DNA of 64,000 nucleotides from Oryza sativa Japonica Group (Eukaryota > Streptophyta > Magnoliopsida > Poales > Poaceae), in assembly GCF_034140825.1 (NCBI RefSeq), contig NC_089041.1, forward strand, positions 28,409,501-28,473,500, given 5' to 3'. A program made the translations under genes and the position numbers. The first letter of the stretch is position 1, and each line of letters opens with the position of its first letter. Shown here piece after piece: positions 1 to 11,020 of this stretch. Below the pieces are notes generated by a model. That model was not told the origin of the DNA. It worked only from the letters and a program-made list of their open reading frames with translations, and made no database searches.

Positions 1-313
1 GGCGTTTGGGGCTTGGGATGCGTGCGCCATCGGCTCGGTTTATCGCGGGAAGAAGAAAAATGGCGCGCGCGTTTGGAGGCGCAGAGCACGGAGCGCGCGT
101 GAGCGTCGGGAGCCCCCTAATCTTGGTTGGGTAGGTGAGCTGGCGCTATAGTTGGCCAAAAGGCCCGACCCATGGCTTTAGATGGCCATATGGCTCGAGG
201 CCCACAGCCCAGCCCAAGGCATGCCATTTTGGCTCAGCTCGATAATCGGGCCATGCTTGGGCTGCACCCTCAGCACGGTGGGCTGGCCCGGCATGTCACG
301 ATCGAAGAAAAAT
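1..313. other. Intergenic, GC-rich, no gene seen
   Basis: No convincing coding region. Bases about 150-300 are rich in ggccc/gggcc words, like the block at 2290-2550. Such words are common in subterminal parts of grass hAT-type elements, but no ends could be defined. The last bases, 306-313, form the left copy of an 8-bp direct repeat (agaaaaat) flanking the next element. Confidence 0.4.
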
Positions 314-836
314 GGAATAAGATCACTTTGACTCCCTCAACTGACCACCGAATCTAAATCATATCCCTCAATCACAATACCAGAAATCTTGACCCCCGAA
401 CTGTCAAAACCGGTACAATTTGGCTCCCTTGGTGGTTTTGGAGGGTGGTTTCGCTGATGTGGCGCACACGTGGCAATGTTGACTTGGTCTTTGTCCCACG
501 TGGCATTGACGTGGCGCTTATGTGGCAATAAAATTAAAAAATATATTCATGGCCCATTTATCATATACACAAAAAAAATTTGTGGGACCCACTGACATGT
601 GGGTCCCACATGTCATCCTCTCTTTATCCCTTCTTCCTCCTCTCTCTCATCCCTTCTCTATCTCTCCCTCTTTCTCTTCGTGCGTGGGGAGCGGCGTCCG
701 GATCGGCGGCGGCGACGGAGGGCGGGGGCCAGAGCGGCAGGCAGGATGGCGGGTGGGCGGTCGCTGGAGTTGTGGACCTGGAGGCAGCGGCGGTGGCTTG
801 TCACGGTGGACCACGATTGTGGTGGCGCCGTCGATA

Positions 837-1312
837 GTGTTGCGCAGCCATGCACAGGAGGTGAACTTCGTCCGCTACTGCCGACAGATCGAGCAGGGGC
901 TATGGGCCATCACTGACATCTTCGTCAACCTGCAGCGCGACGCCTACTTCGGCGTGCCACCGCTGCGTTCCCGCCGACTCCCGTCGGGATGCCTCATCGC
1001 TAACATGGCCAATAGCTACTCCGAGGTATATGCGGGTTTTCACGAAATCCCCGTGTATGTTCCCCACCTTGCACTAACAATGTGCCACAATGGTGTTTGG
1101 TTTCGGCTCTGACATTGCGCGCGCTCATGTGCAGGTGACCAGGGTCGAACACATGGAGGTGGAGGAGAAGAACCCGATCAACGTGCTCTACCGTGACCTC
1201 GTGCTGAGCGGCGATGTATTCGGGGCGCACTGCTGGCTCGCCGCGCTCCAGCGCGCGTGCGACCGCTACGCCTCCCTCGTCGCGCTCGGCGTCCCGCACC
1301 ACATCACCGGAG
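837..1312 (+). pseudogene. Captured START-domain fragment of an HD-Zip IV gene
   Basis: Two exon-like blocks, 837-1025 and 1135-1312, join in phase across a GT-AG intron (1026-1134). The first reads REVNFVRYCRQ-like (QEVNFVRYCRQ), then a glycine-tryptophan stretch ending NSYSE. The second begins VTRVEHMEVEE and continues to FGAHCWLAALQRACDRYASL. This order (FVRYCRQ, SGCLI, VTWVEH, FGARRW, ..QRQCERLA) is the C-terminal half of the START lipid-binding domain of class IV homeodomain-leucine zipper proteins (ROC/GL2 family). The homeodomain and zipper are absent. A donor-like gtatgc follows at 1313. The piece includes an intron, so it was taken from genomic DNA and not from mRNA. It lies wholly inside the TIR element and is unlikely to make a functional protein. 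Confidence 0.8.
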
Positions 1313-1685
1313 GTATGCACACGCTATGCCACGCACCTAGCCCAGATCCAGAGCTTCGAATCGGCCACGACGGGCGGCTAGAGGACGGGCCGCAAGGAGG
1401 AGCTGCTCCTGCGCCTGTCGCCCGAGGTCCGCCGCCTGGCACCCGCTCGCCGCCGCCTCCACTCGAGCCCCCGCGCCGCCGGCTCATGTCAAGGGGGAGA
1501 GAGAGATAAGGGAGAGAGGAGGAAGAAGAAGGGTAGTGAGAGAGAAGATGACATGTGGGACCCACATGTCAGTGGGTCCCACATTTTTTTTTGTGTGAAT
1601 GACAAATGGGCCCCGCATATTTTTTTTAATTTTAATGCCACATAAGCGCCACGTCAATGCCACGCGGGATGAAGACCAAGTCAAC

Positions 1686-1969
1686 TGATGCATCCGGCCC
1701 ACGTGGTGTTGGCCGAGGCCCAATAACTAAAGGTTGTCCGGACTCCAACAGTTCTTATGCACACCCACTCGGGGAAATGCCCAATCTCCCTAAAAAACTA
1801 GTCTAATAGGGGGAAGGGTGGCTCTCCTTTTTAAGGTGGCTTCCTCCTCCCAAGTTAAGCAAAGTAGGATAATTCAGAGGCTCACACGGTCACCACCCGA
1901 CTACAACTGGACCACTTGGCCCCTTGTTGCGTCTTTGCCAGCGGGTAATAGTGGAAGATGTCCTTATCA
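1686..1969. mobile_element. Solo LTR inserted in the TIR element's right arm
   Basis: A 284-bp segment begins TGATGC and ends TTATCA. It is flanked by the 5-bp direct repeat tcaac (1681-1685 and 1970-1974). The left arm of the surrounding TIR element reads straight through the corresponding point, so the segment is a later insertion. TG...CA ends, a 5-bp duplication and no internal region fit a solo LTR left after recombination between the two LTRs of a retrotransposon. The family was not recognised. Confidence 0.7.
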
Positions 1970-2140
1970 TCAACACTACCACATGTGCGCCACGTCAGCG
2001 AAACCGCCCTCCAAAACCACCAAGGGAGTCAAATTGTATCGGTTTTGACAATTCGGAGGTCAATATTTCTGGTATTGCGGTCGAGGGATACAATTTAGAT
2101 TCAGCGGTCAGTTGAGGGAGTCAAAGTGATCTAGAAAAAT

Positions 2141-3513
2141 AGTATAGGGATAAAAGTAGACTTAAATAACCATATAAGGCAAGGCCCAAAGGAAAAAGGA
2201 ATAGTACAAAATAGACTTATGTCTAGCCTTATGAACACAGCTCACATAGTTGAGGGACGAAAATTAGACTTATTCTGTGGAGAAGCATAATTTGCTGTTG
2301 TGCCTTCGGGCCGGCCCGGCACAGCCCGAGTCGTATCAGGCCATGACTGGGCAGTGTGGGCTGGCACGACACGGCCCGACGTGTTGGTCGAGCCGTGACG
2401 ACCCGACTAACCTCGGCCCAGGCACGGCCGAGCTTAGGCCGTACCGTGCCAGGCGGCCTATTTGGCCAACTATACCCATGGCATGGGGTTTTGGTCCGGC
2501 CCAAGCACGGCACCCGTGCCGGCCCGGCCTGACTTTTGGGCCGGCCCATTCCAATGATCAGTGTAGTGAAGCAAAGCCAAGATTTTTAATCTCGTACGTT
2601 CTGAAAGCAACTATCAGCAGAGTAACACGATCACTTTCGCATAATTCAGAAACAATTATCTTATTCAAAAAGAAAAAGAAAATCAGGGACAGTTGTCCCT
2701 GTGACACTGGTGAAGTGGTGAGTAAAAATACATTGATGACTGATGAGACCACAGTATCCAAGAAACCCTCTGAAAATTACTCTACTGTCTTTTCAAGCAT
2801 GTGTGAATTGAGATTCTGTAAGTACACATCGCAACAAGATGCTTTCAAGTATCTTTTGGAATCATGCTGAAGTAGATCCTGTCGTACAATGGAGTGCTAG
2901 TATTTTTCATCAGGACATCAGCCATGTGCTTAATTTTAGTCGTCCTTTACTTGGTTTTATATAGGTACTTGATCTATAAATTTTGGTCAGCCATTTTCAT
3001 CAGGGCAATGATCGATCTAGGAATTTTCGTTATGGAAATTCTTGATCTTTTTAAAGTTTAAATTCAGGAGTACATGATAGTGACTTTTTTTTGCCAAAAA
3101 AAAAAGAGAATGTGGTGCCAATTTTAGTCTAAAATATTTAGATAGAGGAAATGGATTACATTTTCATCATCTGCCATTAGACAAGCAACTATAGATAACC
3201 TTTCTGCAATAACCAGTAGGAGTCTTAAATCAGAATTGGAACAAAGCAACATCATGGCAACACAACAAACATCTAGCACTGAACCTTTTCTACAACGAGA
3301 CAGAAGAGTTGGATTTGGATCAACTCTCCTCAAATGTAGTTATTACTTCTACTGAACAATGCTACCACACAAACAAAGCTGGGAAAAGAAAACGCAAGGA
3401 AATCATATGCTGCCGACACATCAATAATAACATCATGCAAATAGAGGAATTGTATAGCAGGGTCCCTCTTGCCCATGCTAGAAACTGAAACTGATAAGCC
3501 GACCAAGAAATCA
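2141..3513. other. Intergenic, repeat-derived GC block then AT-rich DNA
   Basis: Bases 2290-2550 are dense in ccggccc/gggccgg words, resembling subterminal repeats of grass hAT-like elements; ends were not defined. From 2560 to 3513 the DNA is AT-rich, with only short chance reading frames. It includes the 3' flank of the minus-strand CONSTANS-like gene. Confidence 0.4.
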
Positions 3514-6080
3514 TCATGCCTAGTTCGACTTCGCGAAGCGTCCCTTGATCCTCAATCTGCCATCGGCACGAGCCTTGCGCGATTCGTACCGGATCTGCTT
3601 GTCGAATCTGCGATTTTCAGGGCAACACAAGAACATGGATCAATGAATGCATCTCCTTCAAGCTAGGAGGAAAAAAAAATTCAGTAGAATTCCCGTGTCT
3701 GTTTGATGTGGTGTGCCTGGATGGTGGTTTTACTGTTTTGTTGGTTGTTCTTGACACCTTTTGTGTTCCAAGTTATTTTGTTTTTGTTAACCATGTAAAG
3801 GGTGGAGCTTCAGTGCTCATGTATGAACTTGGTTGGCTGTGCTGGATGTAGAGGCCGGGTTTTTAATCCATTATCTAAAAGGAGGAAAAAATATTCAGTA
3901 GAATTCGCTTCACCTTCTGTTCTTCCTCTTCTCCTTGTAGCGCGAAATCACCGTGCCCCTGTCAGGGTAGGCGATGTCATAGACTCCCTTCTTGGGCAGA
4001 GCTTGCGTTGGCATTATTGCCAGGGTTGATGGATCATGGCCGCCATTGTCGATGCCACTGCCGCTGTAGCTCATGCTGCGGCAAATCTCTGAAATCTCGA
4101 CGAGCGAAGAGAGGCATGGCTCGGCAGATGAGCTTGCTGGAGCCTCCTCGCGTGCGATGTCCGTCTTGCTTGCATCGGTAGGGTCAGTGCAATCGGTTGA
4201 CATGATCCATGTTTCATTCTGTGACAAATTAAAATCAGGATGAGAAAGACAGAATATTGTGGTTTTTAACCCGGGTTAAGGAGTGCTAATAATGAACATG
4301 GATTTATTAAAATGCCCATACATGTGGACATGTGACACTCTATTGAAAGGGATTTTAATTTTTGGGATTGAATTACAAAGGTCGCATTTAACACTGCATA
4401 TAAATATCACTACCAGGACGATATGTTTCAAATAGAATATCATTGATTGAATAGTCTCGGTGTCTCTATTGGTATGAATATGATATTCCAATGCATATCA
4501 TTTTGTTGGCATTTACTAATACTATGCCCATACATGCATGCTAACTTTGTCGAAAAAGTTTGGAATCATGTTTGATGTTTTTACATACGAAATCTCCAAG
4601 GGCTTGTAAGCTAATTTACCATTTGACACATTCCCAAATCCAGAGTTTTTGGCTACTGCTTTTTGCATAATCTTTTTTTTTTATTAAATTGATACTACAA
4701 TTTGGAAGCAAAAGCCAAATCACGCATGATTTTGCCATACTCTTGTCGTTTACACATTGAATTCAAGAACAAGAACATCAAAAGCATAGTAATTTTTGTC
4801 AAGTGACAGAATCAAACCTCACAAGAAGGTACTGTAGTGCTTGCTGCCTCAATGCCAAAATCACCATGCCCAGAAGTGAACTCCGGTGATGCCCATGAAG
4901 CCAGCTGATCGCCGGCTACAAAGGTGGCCTGCGCCGCCGCCTCTGACCTGGCAAGCTCCCCTAGCTGCCGGACAACCTCGCCGTCCAGCTCCCCGTTGTC
5001 CGGCGAACTCTGATTCTTTTGCACCACACGATTAAGGTCAGACAAATGACAAAATACTACATCCGTTTTCTTTATGTATGATGCCATTGTTTTTTCACAT
5101 AACATTTAAGTATAAGTTAAGATTATACTCCCTCCGTTTTAAAATGTTTGATACCGTTGACTTTTTAGCACATGTTTGACCGTTCGTCTTATTCAAAAAA
5201 AATTTGTGAAATATGTAAAACTATATGTATACATGAAAGTATATTTAACAATGAATTAAATGATATGAAAAAAAAATAAATAATTACTTAAATTTTTTGA
5301 ATAAGACGAATGGTCAAACACGTACTAAAAAGTTAACGGCGTCAAACATTTTGAAATAGAGGGAGTAGTTTATTTGATGATGAGACAAGTCACAACAAAA
5401 TAAATGACTTTTTAATAATTCTTTTAAATAAGATGAGTGGTTAAAAATCAACGGTGTTATCATGCATTAAAATTAAAATAAGAGAGGGAATCTTGATGGT
5501 GAACAGTAAAAGCACTATTGCTACCTACCTCAGGGGAGGGTGGTGTGAGGAGAGGTCGGAGGCCATGGCAGGAGGTGGTCGGCACGATGATGTCATCCAG
5601 GCTCAGCACCTGTGGCGCCTCCTCCTCCCAGCTCGCGGACCACCAGCCGTCGTCGGCCGGCTTGTCGGAATCGCCGCCGACGACACCGAGGATCGCCGCG
5701 AGCTCCCCGATCGACGGGCAACCCGTGTACCCTTCCACGGCGGCGCGGTCGTCGAGCGGCAGCTCGTCACCGCCGCCGCCGATGCTGCCGCGGCGGAGCC
5801 TCTCGTCGAAGTCGCAGCTGGAGCAGAGGAAGCCGTCGCCGCGGTGGAAGGCGGCGGCGGGCGCGGCGCGGCAGGCGGAGCAGAGCGGCGCACGGGCGTG
5901 GCGCGTGGACACCGTGTTGGCGGCGTGGACGTGGCGGTCGCACGGCAGGCACAGCCTCGCCGAGTCGGCGCGGCAGTACACCACCGCCGGCAAGCCGCCG
6001 CAGAAGTCACAGCACCGCGCCGCCGCCGCGACGCCGCCATCCACAGCTAATTTCTTGGCCGGGTCGTCATCCCGCGCCAT
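3514..6080 (-). CDS. CONSTANS-like B-box zinc finger / CCT domain protein
   Basis: Nuclear transcription regulator of the CONSTANS-like (BBX) family, whose members act in photoperiod, light or flowering control. Four exons on the minus strand: 6080-5529, 5015-4818 (start could be 5009), 4218-3914 and 3607-3514. They join in frame to 382 residues. B-box 1 is perfect: C24-X2-C27-X8-C36-X7-C44-X2-C47-X4-H52-X8-H61. The second finger (from C67) is divergent: C67, C70, then H79 near the third-ligand position, then C86/C89. The C-terminus is a CCT domain ([10 protein letters not shown], then [17 protein letters not shown] and KGRFAK) split by the last intron. One canonical plus one divergent B-box, a CCT domain and four exons fit the COL9-COL15 group. 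Intron 1 carries a MITE. The exact rice locus is not claimed. Confidence 0.92.
5128..5365. mobile_element. Stowaway-type MITE in CONSTANS-like intron 1
   Basis: 238 bp with terminal inverted repeats ctccctccgtttt and its complement at the other end, flanked by TA on both sides. The interior has the paired gactttttagcacatgttt and ..acgtactaaaaagttaac arms. It belongs to the same family as the element at 48802-49037. It is non-coding. Confidence 0.9.
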
Positions 6081-6131
6081 GGATACACCCGAATCAAGAA
6101 AAGCTTCACGTGTACTACAGCTCGATCGGGA

Positions 6132-6167
6132 GGAGATGGAGATGGAGATGGAGATGGAGATGGAGAT
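6132..6167. repeat. (GGAGAT)6 microsatellite in CONSTANS-like leader
   Basis: Six perfect 6-bp repeats, 50-90 bases upstream of the minus-strand start codon at 6080. They probably lie in the 5' UTR or core promoter. Hexanucleotide tracts vary easily in length. Confidence 0.85.
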
Positions 6168-6218
6168 CAAGTGAAGCGAGGAGGAGGCATAAGAAGAAGC
6201 GAAGGAGGAGGAGGGCAA

Positions 6219-7559
6219 GTGTGAGGATGCAAGTGTGCAGTAATGAGCGAGCTGAAGACGATGGCTCGAGAGTGAGAGTGAGAGCGAGACACTTTGCTGG
6301 AAATGACAGTTTTAGTCCTCCAATGCAATGCAAGCCATATGTGCATGCAATGGAAAAAAGCGAAAAGGGCCGAGGCGTTCGTAGGTAGGGCGGGTCAAGC
6401 CCACATGACTTGTCACCACCGTAACCAGAAATTATAGAAAACTAGAGCTAGGACAGTACTTGACTAATAGAGAATTAATTTTCTAAAAAAATATATGGTA
6501 AATTAACAAAATTTAAGCAAGATTTTGGAGGCACGACTAGGACTCAAGCTCTAGCTACTCTGGGCCTGCCTCCGCCCCTGGTCACCGCATGCGTGTGAGG
6601 AACATAACGCTGCTACCTCGCATCGCATCAAATAGTATAGCTACAAAATTAGGGTTCAATTCGGGGATGACAAGAGTACAACTCTACCGTCTTATATTAT
6701 AAGCTGTTTTGATTTTTTTTTAAATCAAACCTTTTAAGTTTAGTTAAGATTGTAAGAAAATATAGAAATATTTCTAACACAAAACGAATATATTGCCCAA
6801 TATATTTAATGTTACCTTTAATAAATTTAATGAAACTACTATGTATCATAGATGTTGCTAAAAATTTTTCATAAACTTGATCAAATTTAAAATAATTTAA
6901 AAAAATCAAAACAACTATTATAAAAGGGAGAGAGAAGTGAGCTATAACAATGTGAGACGTCCTGGTGTTAACACGCAGTGTCGCACTGACCCACGCACAG
7001 TCCACGGTACTTAGACGTAGGAGTTGACAGAACTCTTGTAGAATCTGGGAGATTTCACACGATGAACACAACGTAAGATAGATTTTGTGGGAGTCGGAAT
7101 AGAACTTTTCGAAACCAAACAAACTACTACTAAAACTGTTTAACCATGAACACTCAAACATCAAACATGTTAAACTTAAAGCTTTGTATTGAATTTTTTA
7201 ACACCGGAGCCTGGAGGCTCTTATCATGTACTACTTGCTACAGTCAAAATTTAAATCTTTCTCTTTTTTTTTGAAAAAATGAGTTTTTTTTCAACATATC
7301 TTATTTTCCAACTTTGGTTTTTTATAACCAATAATACATATATATATGTTAGTTGCAATCCCCGGGGGAATCGGGAAACCGATTCCCCACTCCGCCTACA
7401 CGTCTTGATCGGGGGCGCCAGCCGATCTATTGGCAGTGGACCCCTCTCACGCAGCGCTAATATATAAAGAGAGGGAGCCGACAGGCGCGCGAACCAAGGT
7501 TGGTCGCTGCACACACACGGACTCCCCATCACCTCTAGATCCGCACCTAGCAATCCTAA
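6219..7559. other. Promoter side of CONSTANS-like gene and degenerate repeats
   Basis: No gene seen. About 6687-6935 looks like a worn Stowaway-type MITE: ttataagctgttttgattt at one side and the near-complement at the other. A GC-rich stretch, about 7362-7549, sits between two copies of gcaatcc (7355-7361 and 7550-7556). It contains a TATA-like taatatataaag at about 7459, so it could be a small inserted element. Its family is unknown. Confidence 0.35.
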
Positions 7560-7851
7560 AGAGCATCCACAATGTACTCCAAAAGTAGTCCATAAGCAAT
7601 ATAATATTTGATTCAGCCACCTAGCAATATTGTGGAACTAGTCCATAGGAAAGAAATAACAAAAGCTACCCATAAGTATATGGGCTGCCTATAGAGAATA
7701 AAATATATTATTTGTCTCTATCTTTTCTCTCCTACTAATACTATTTGCTATCCATATACATTGTGAAGGTTACAATAGTTAAAATTCATATATGTGGGTC
7801 CTATCTCTATGGACTACTTTTGTCATATACATTTGTTGTTGCCCAAGACTC
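7560..7851. mobile_element. Tourist-like MITE
   Basis: About 292 bp beginning agagcatccacaatg and ending with a poorly matched complement (gcccaagactc), flanked by TAA on both sides (7557-7559 and 7852-7854). The interior is AT-rich and non-coding. TAA or TTA duplication and gagcatccacaatg-like ends suit PIF/Harbinger (Tourist) MITEs. The ends are decayed, so the limits are approximate. Confidence 0.55.
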
Positions 7852-8199
7852 TAACAATATAAAGTTTTGTTTGTAAATTACTACCTCTGTTCTAAAAATA
7901 AAAACTTTATTTCAAACTAGGAATATGAATTATAAAAGATTGTATTTCTAACTATTGCACCAAGACTTGTCGATTCTTAGTTAAACATAAAGTCGTCCTA
8001 GGAGGGTTAGTGTTTTTGGTTGCTTCCTTCATTTTTCTATCTATGGCTTAATTATAGGGCGTAGTTTAAACAATTGTGCATGCTGATCTGAGCATGAAAG
8101 GAACACGTCAGCTCTGAGAGCACAAAAATCTTAAGCCTTTGTGATGAGAAAATCATCTGAGAGTTACTACTGTTGAAACTGGTAGATCGGACGGAGTGA

Positions 8200-8460
8200 A
8201 TGCACAGAAGACGCCATCATCCAATGCATCTTCGTTTTAAGTACATAGATACTACTTGCACAAGGAAGAGGATGCGAGTCTCTTTCGAGGATGGTTACAC
8301 TGACCCGTCTAGATACAACAAAAGGACGCGCTCCAAGGGGTCCCCGGCGCCGGCGGCAGCGATTTCTTCAGCCTCCGACGGCGACGGCCACCCTTCAGCC
8401 TCTGCTTCCTCTTCCTCTTCTTCTTCTGCAGTCTTGTCTTGGACCAATTCAGGCGTGTGA
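8200..8460 (+). other. Doubtful 86-codon reading frame
   Basis: An ATG-initiated frame of 86 codons, basic at the start and Ser/Ala-rich at the end (HPSASAS then a serine run). No domain was recognised, and no splice-linked partner exon was found nearby. It could be a lineage-specific small gene, an exon of an unrecognised gene, or chance. Confidence 0.15.
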
Positions 8461-9809
8461 TGCTGCCACCTGCAATACACTGGCTAACACAAAAGTTGAC
8501 AATAAATTCAAGGCACCCCCCATTGGTGTATGTATGTATCATCAGCACAAAGTATATGCATATGATCATATTTTAAAGTCCAACAGTAGCAGCTGCTGAG
8601 TGCTGACAAGCAAGGATCAACTACAGTAAGTCAGCAACATAACCTCATACTGTATGTAGTACTAGCTGAAACAGAATTTTGTCGAAAGGAAAATCACCTG
8701 GCCCATCATTTTGTAAGAAAACATGATGGTTTCTTGTGGAGTCATTACATGAAATGGGGTATTAGGAGATTAAGTTTGTGTAGAGAGAAGGAAAATAAGC
8801 TGAATACTCAATGTGCAGGCAAAAATACAGCCGTGAGAGGATCGGTTATGGAGGCCGCTGATGCGCAGCGGATGCTTTAAAGAAGAATCAAAAGAACAAT
8901 GATTCTTTAGCCCCACAAAGCAGAAATAAATCTTGAAATTGAGAGGATGGACCAGCCAATGTCACATGTCAGCATCTTTAGTAGTACAGAACCCAAGCTA
9001 GGCAAAACCCATGAATCATGATAGAAAGGGCATATGCTCAAGTTGAAATGACGGTTATTCTCTTCAAATGAAAAAGTTATTTTCAGGACAGTAACTGATT
9101 TAATGATGACTAGTAAGCCATGATTTTTTTGGGGGAATTTAGTATATTTTTTTAGACATGAGAAGATTCAGTCCATTTCACAATACCCCAACATTTCCTG
9201 CTCAGATTGGGCTTATACAGATTTGGTCACCACATCAGGAAAGTACCAATTGATGATATCAACAGCTCCATGGTGCACATATGCATCCAACTAATTACCA
9301 ATATATGACCAACTGTAAGTTAACAATACAATACGCTTATGCATTGAACAATTTATCAAGATACCGTATCATAGCAAAAGTGTACTCCTTGATCATATAG
9401 AATAACAGAGTTTTCCTTGTCATATATTACTAAACCTTACGAGGTAATACAGTTCTACTTGACCATAGTAGGTATATTGTGCTCTAAAAATGTATAAGAC
9501 TTGAGCTACCAAAACATTTCTTGCAGAAAAACTAGCAGCATTACAGTAAATCCAATAATTGTCTCTAATGAAAACTACAGCCTTCAATCGCCACTCACCA
9601 GATGTAATTCGGAAGGCTCAAGGGCGATTGGATCTTTCATCCTGAGTGTTGTGTGTGGTCGAAAGTGAACCAACACCCAGCAAACAATGATCTCGATCTC
9701 AGGTCAGAGCTCATTGGCATACAACTACAGGCCATAGCTTGCTCTGCACTTCACACCACCAAAATTACAAAATGGATGCCACACCAGTCTATCTTCCAAC
9801 TATCAAGAC
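8461..9809. other. Intergenic, nothing recognised
   Basis: AT-rich DNA without a supported gene or clear repeat. The part near 9600-9809 is the likely 3' UTR of the minus-strand methyltransferase-like gene. Confidence 0.5.
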
Positions 9810-11020
9810 TTAAACTTTTGGCCTTCGGAATTCAAACCATATCTCATAATGGTTGAACAACAAGCTATCATGAGTGTGCTTCCCCACATACTCGAGCCCC
9901 AATTCCGTGAGCCGCCGTGTGCACTCATCACCACCCAATCTTGAGCAAAACTTAATATTATGTGACACAAAAATCCTCCCTCTCTGTGGCCTCAGCTTCC
10001 CTGCAAGCCTCTCGAGCCCAGTCCAAACAAGCTTATCCGGAATGTGAAGGAACACAGCACTTGCATAAATAAGATCATACATAACCGTATCCCCAAACCT
10101 GCTGAAATCCATATCCTCCCCTCTCACGATCATTGGCCGCTTGTACAACAGCCCCTGCGCTGGCAGTTCATAGCGAAGTGCAGCCATGAGGGACAGCTCA
10201 TCCCGCTCCAGACAATGGAACTTGGCCGCCTCCAGAAACCGAATGAAGTGAAGACCGACGCGAAGAGTCCCGCATCCAATTTCCAGAACTTGGTCTCTAG
10301 GCGTGAGCGCGGAGGCATTAGCAAGGAATTCAAAGACATCACGGCCACCGGCCCACGGCTCGCCATAGTTACTGTGATGCTCTTCAACCAGGAGCTCCCC
10401 GGGGCAAGGCAGCGCAGTGTGGTTAGTTGCCTCTTCATCCGGGTAATGCGAGATCCCATGGTGCCTGCAATTCAGGTGCATTACTAAGATGTTAATTTCA
10501 ATTGCATCACATTTTTTTCACGGTACTTGACTGCTTGGAACCAACTAGATGAGGTAACCTAACAAGGTCAGACTAAAGCGCAGCGGCGAAGCATTAAATC
10601 GAAATGCAGCGATCTGAAGTATGAATCAGTGTGGCTGAGTATTCGATGGGGTTTATACCTGTTGATGTCGAAGAGCTGCTGCTCGCGGGTGCGGGGGTTG
10701 ATGCCCTTGCGGAGGCGGTGCCATGCGTCGTGGGAGGCGAGGAGCGGGAGGGAGTTGGAGGCGAGCTGAGACTTGAGCCAGGCGACGTCGGCGGGGGAGG
10801 TGGTGACGGGCGCCGGGGAGGCGGTGGTGGTGGTGGTGGTGACGGTAGTGGTGGTGTGCGTGGTGGTCGGGGGCGAGCAGGCGCAGAGGTGCGCGGCGGG
10901 GGACGGGGAGAGGGACGGTAGGATGAGGAAGACAAGGAGCGCGGCGGAGGAGAGGAGGAGGAGCAGCGCCGGCACGGTGAGCATCCGCGCCGTGGCGGAG
11001 GCGCTCGACGGCATCGCCAT
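9810..11020 (-). CDS. Membrane-anchored SAM-dependent methyltransferase-like protein
   Basis: Two exons on the minus strand, 11020-10659 and 10464-9810, join in frame to 338 residues. Residues 14-36 form one hydrophobic segment (VPALLLLLSSAALLVFLIL), followed by a Thr-rich linker (about 53-67). This is consistent with a type II membrane protein whose catalytic part faces the secretory lumen. Residues 179-190 carry motif I of class I methyltransferases (VLEIGCGTLRVG), and an acidic residue in CLERDE probably ends the second strand. The later YDLIYASAVFLHI and GRIFVSHNIKF segments fit strands 4 and 5. The substrate is unknown. The start was chosen at the MAMPSS methionine; the frame stays open further upstream but lacks family character there. 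Confidence 0.8.

Larger units (their letters stand above)
314..2132. mobile_element. Gene-capturing TIR element with HD-Zip IV fragment
   Basis: Long terminal inverted repeats pair about 314-625 with about 1548-2132. The left arm starts ggaataagatcactttgac, and the right arm ends with the complement of its inner part. Both arms include the gtgggacccac hairpin and the cgccacgtca words typical of a rice TIR family. A direct repeat agaaaaat flanks it (306-313 and 2133-2140): 8 bp perfect, or 9 bp with one mismatch. The interior holds a spliced-gene fragment (837-1312) between Pro/Ala-rich GC-rich stretches, as in Pack-MULE type elements. No transposase is present, so it is non-autonomous. The superfamily is open: the long TIRs suggest Mutator-like, while an 8-bp duplication would fit hAT. 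The right arm is interrupted by a solo LTR at 1686-1969. Confidence 0.8.

Noticed and set aside
2290-2550. CCGGCCC-rich block as a CpG-island promoter or coding exon
   Set aside because: Word structure is repetitive and similar blocks occur elsewhere (150-300); no frame or core promoter is supported.
5603-6388. Long opposite-strand and alternate-frame ORFs over the CONSTANS-like first exon (up to 258 codons)
   Set aside because: They are Arg/Pro/Ala-rich shadows caused by high GC; the B-box frame explains the region.
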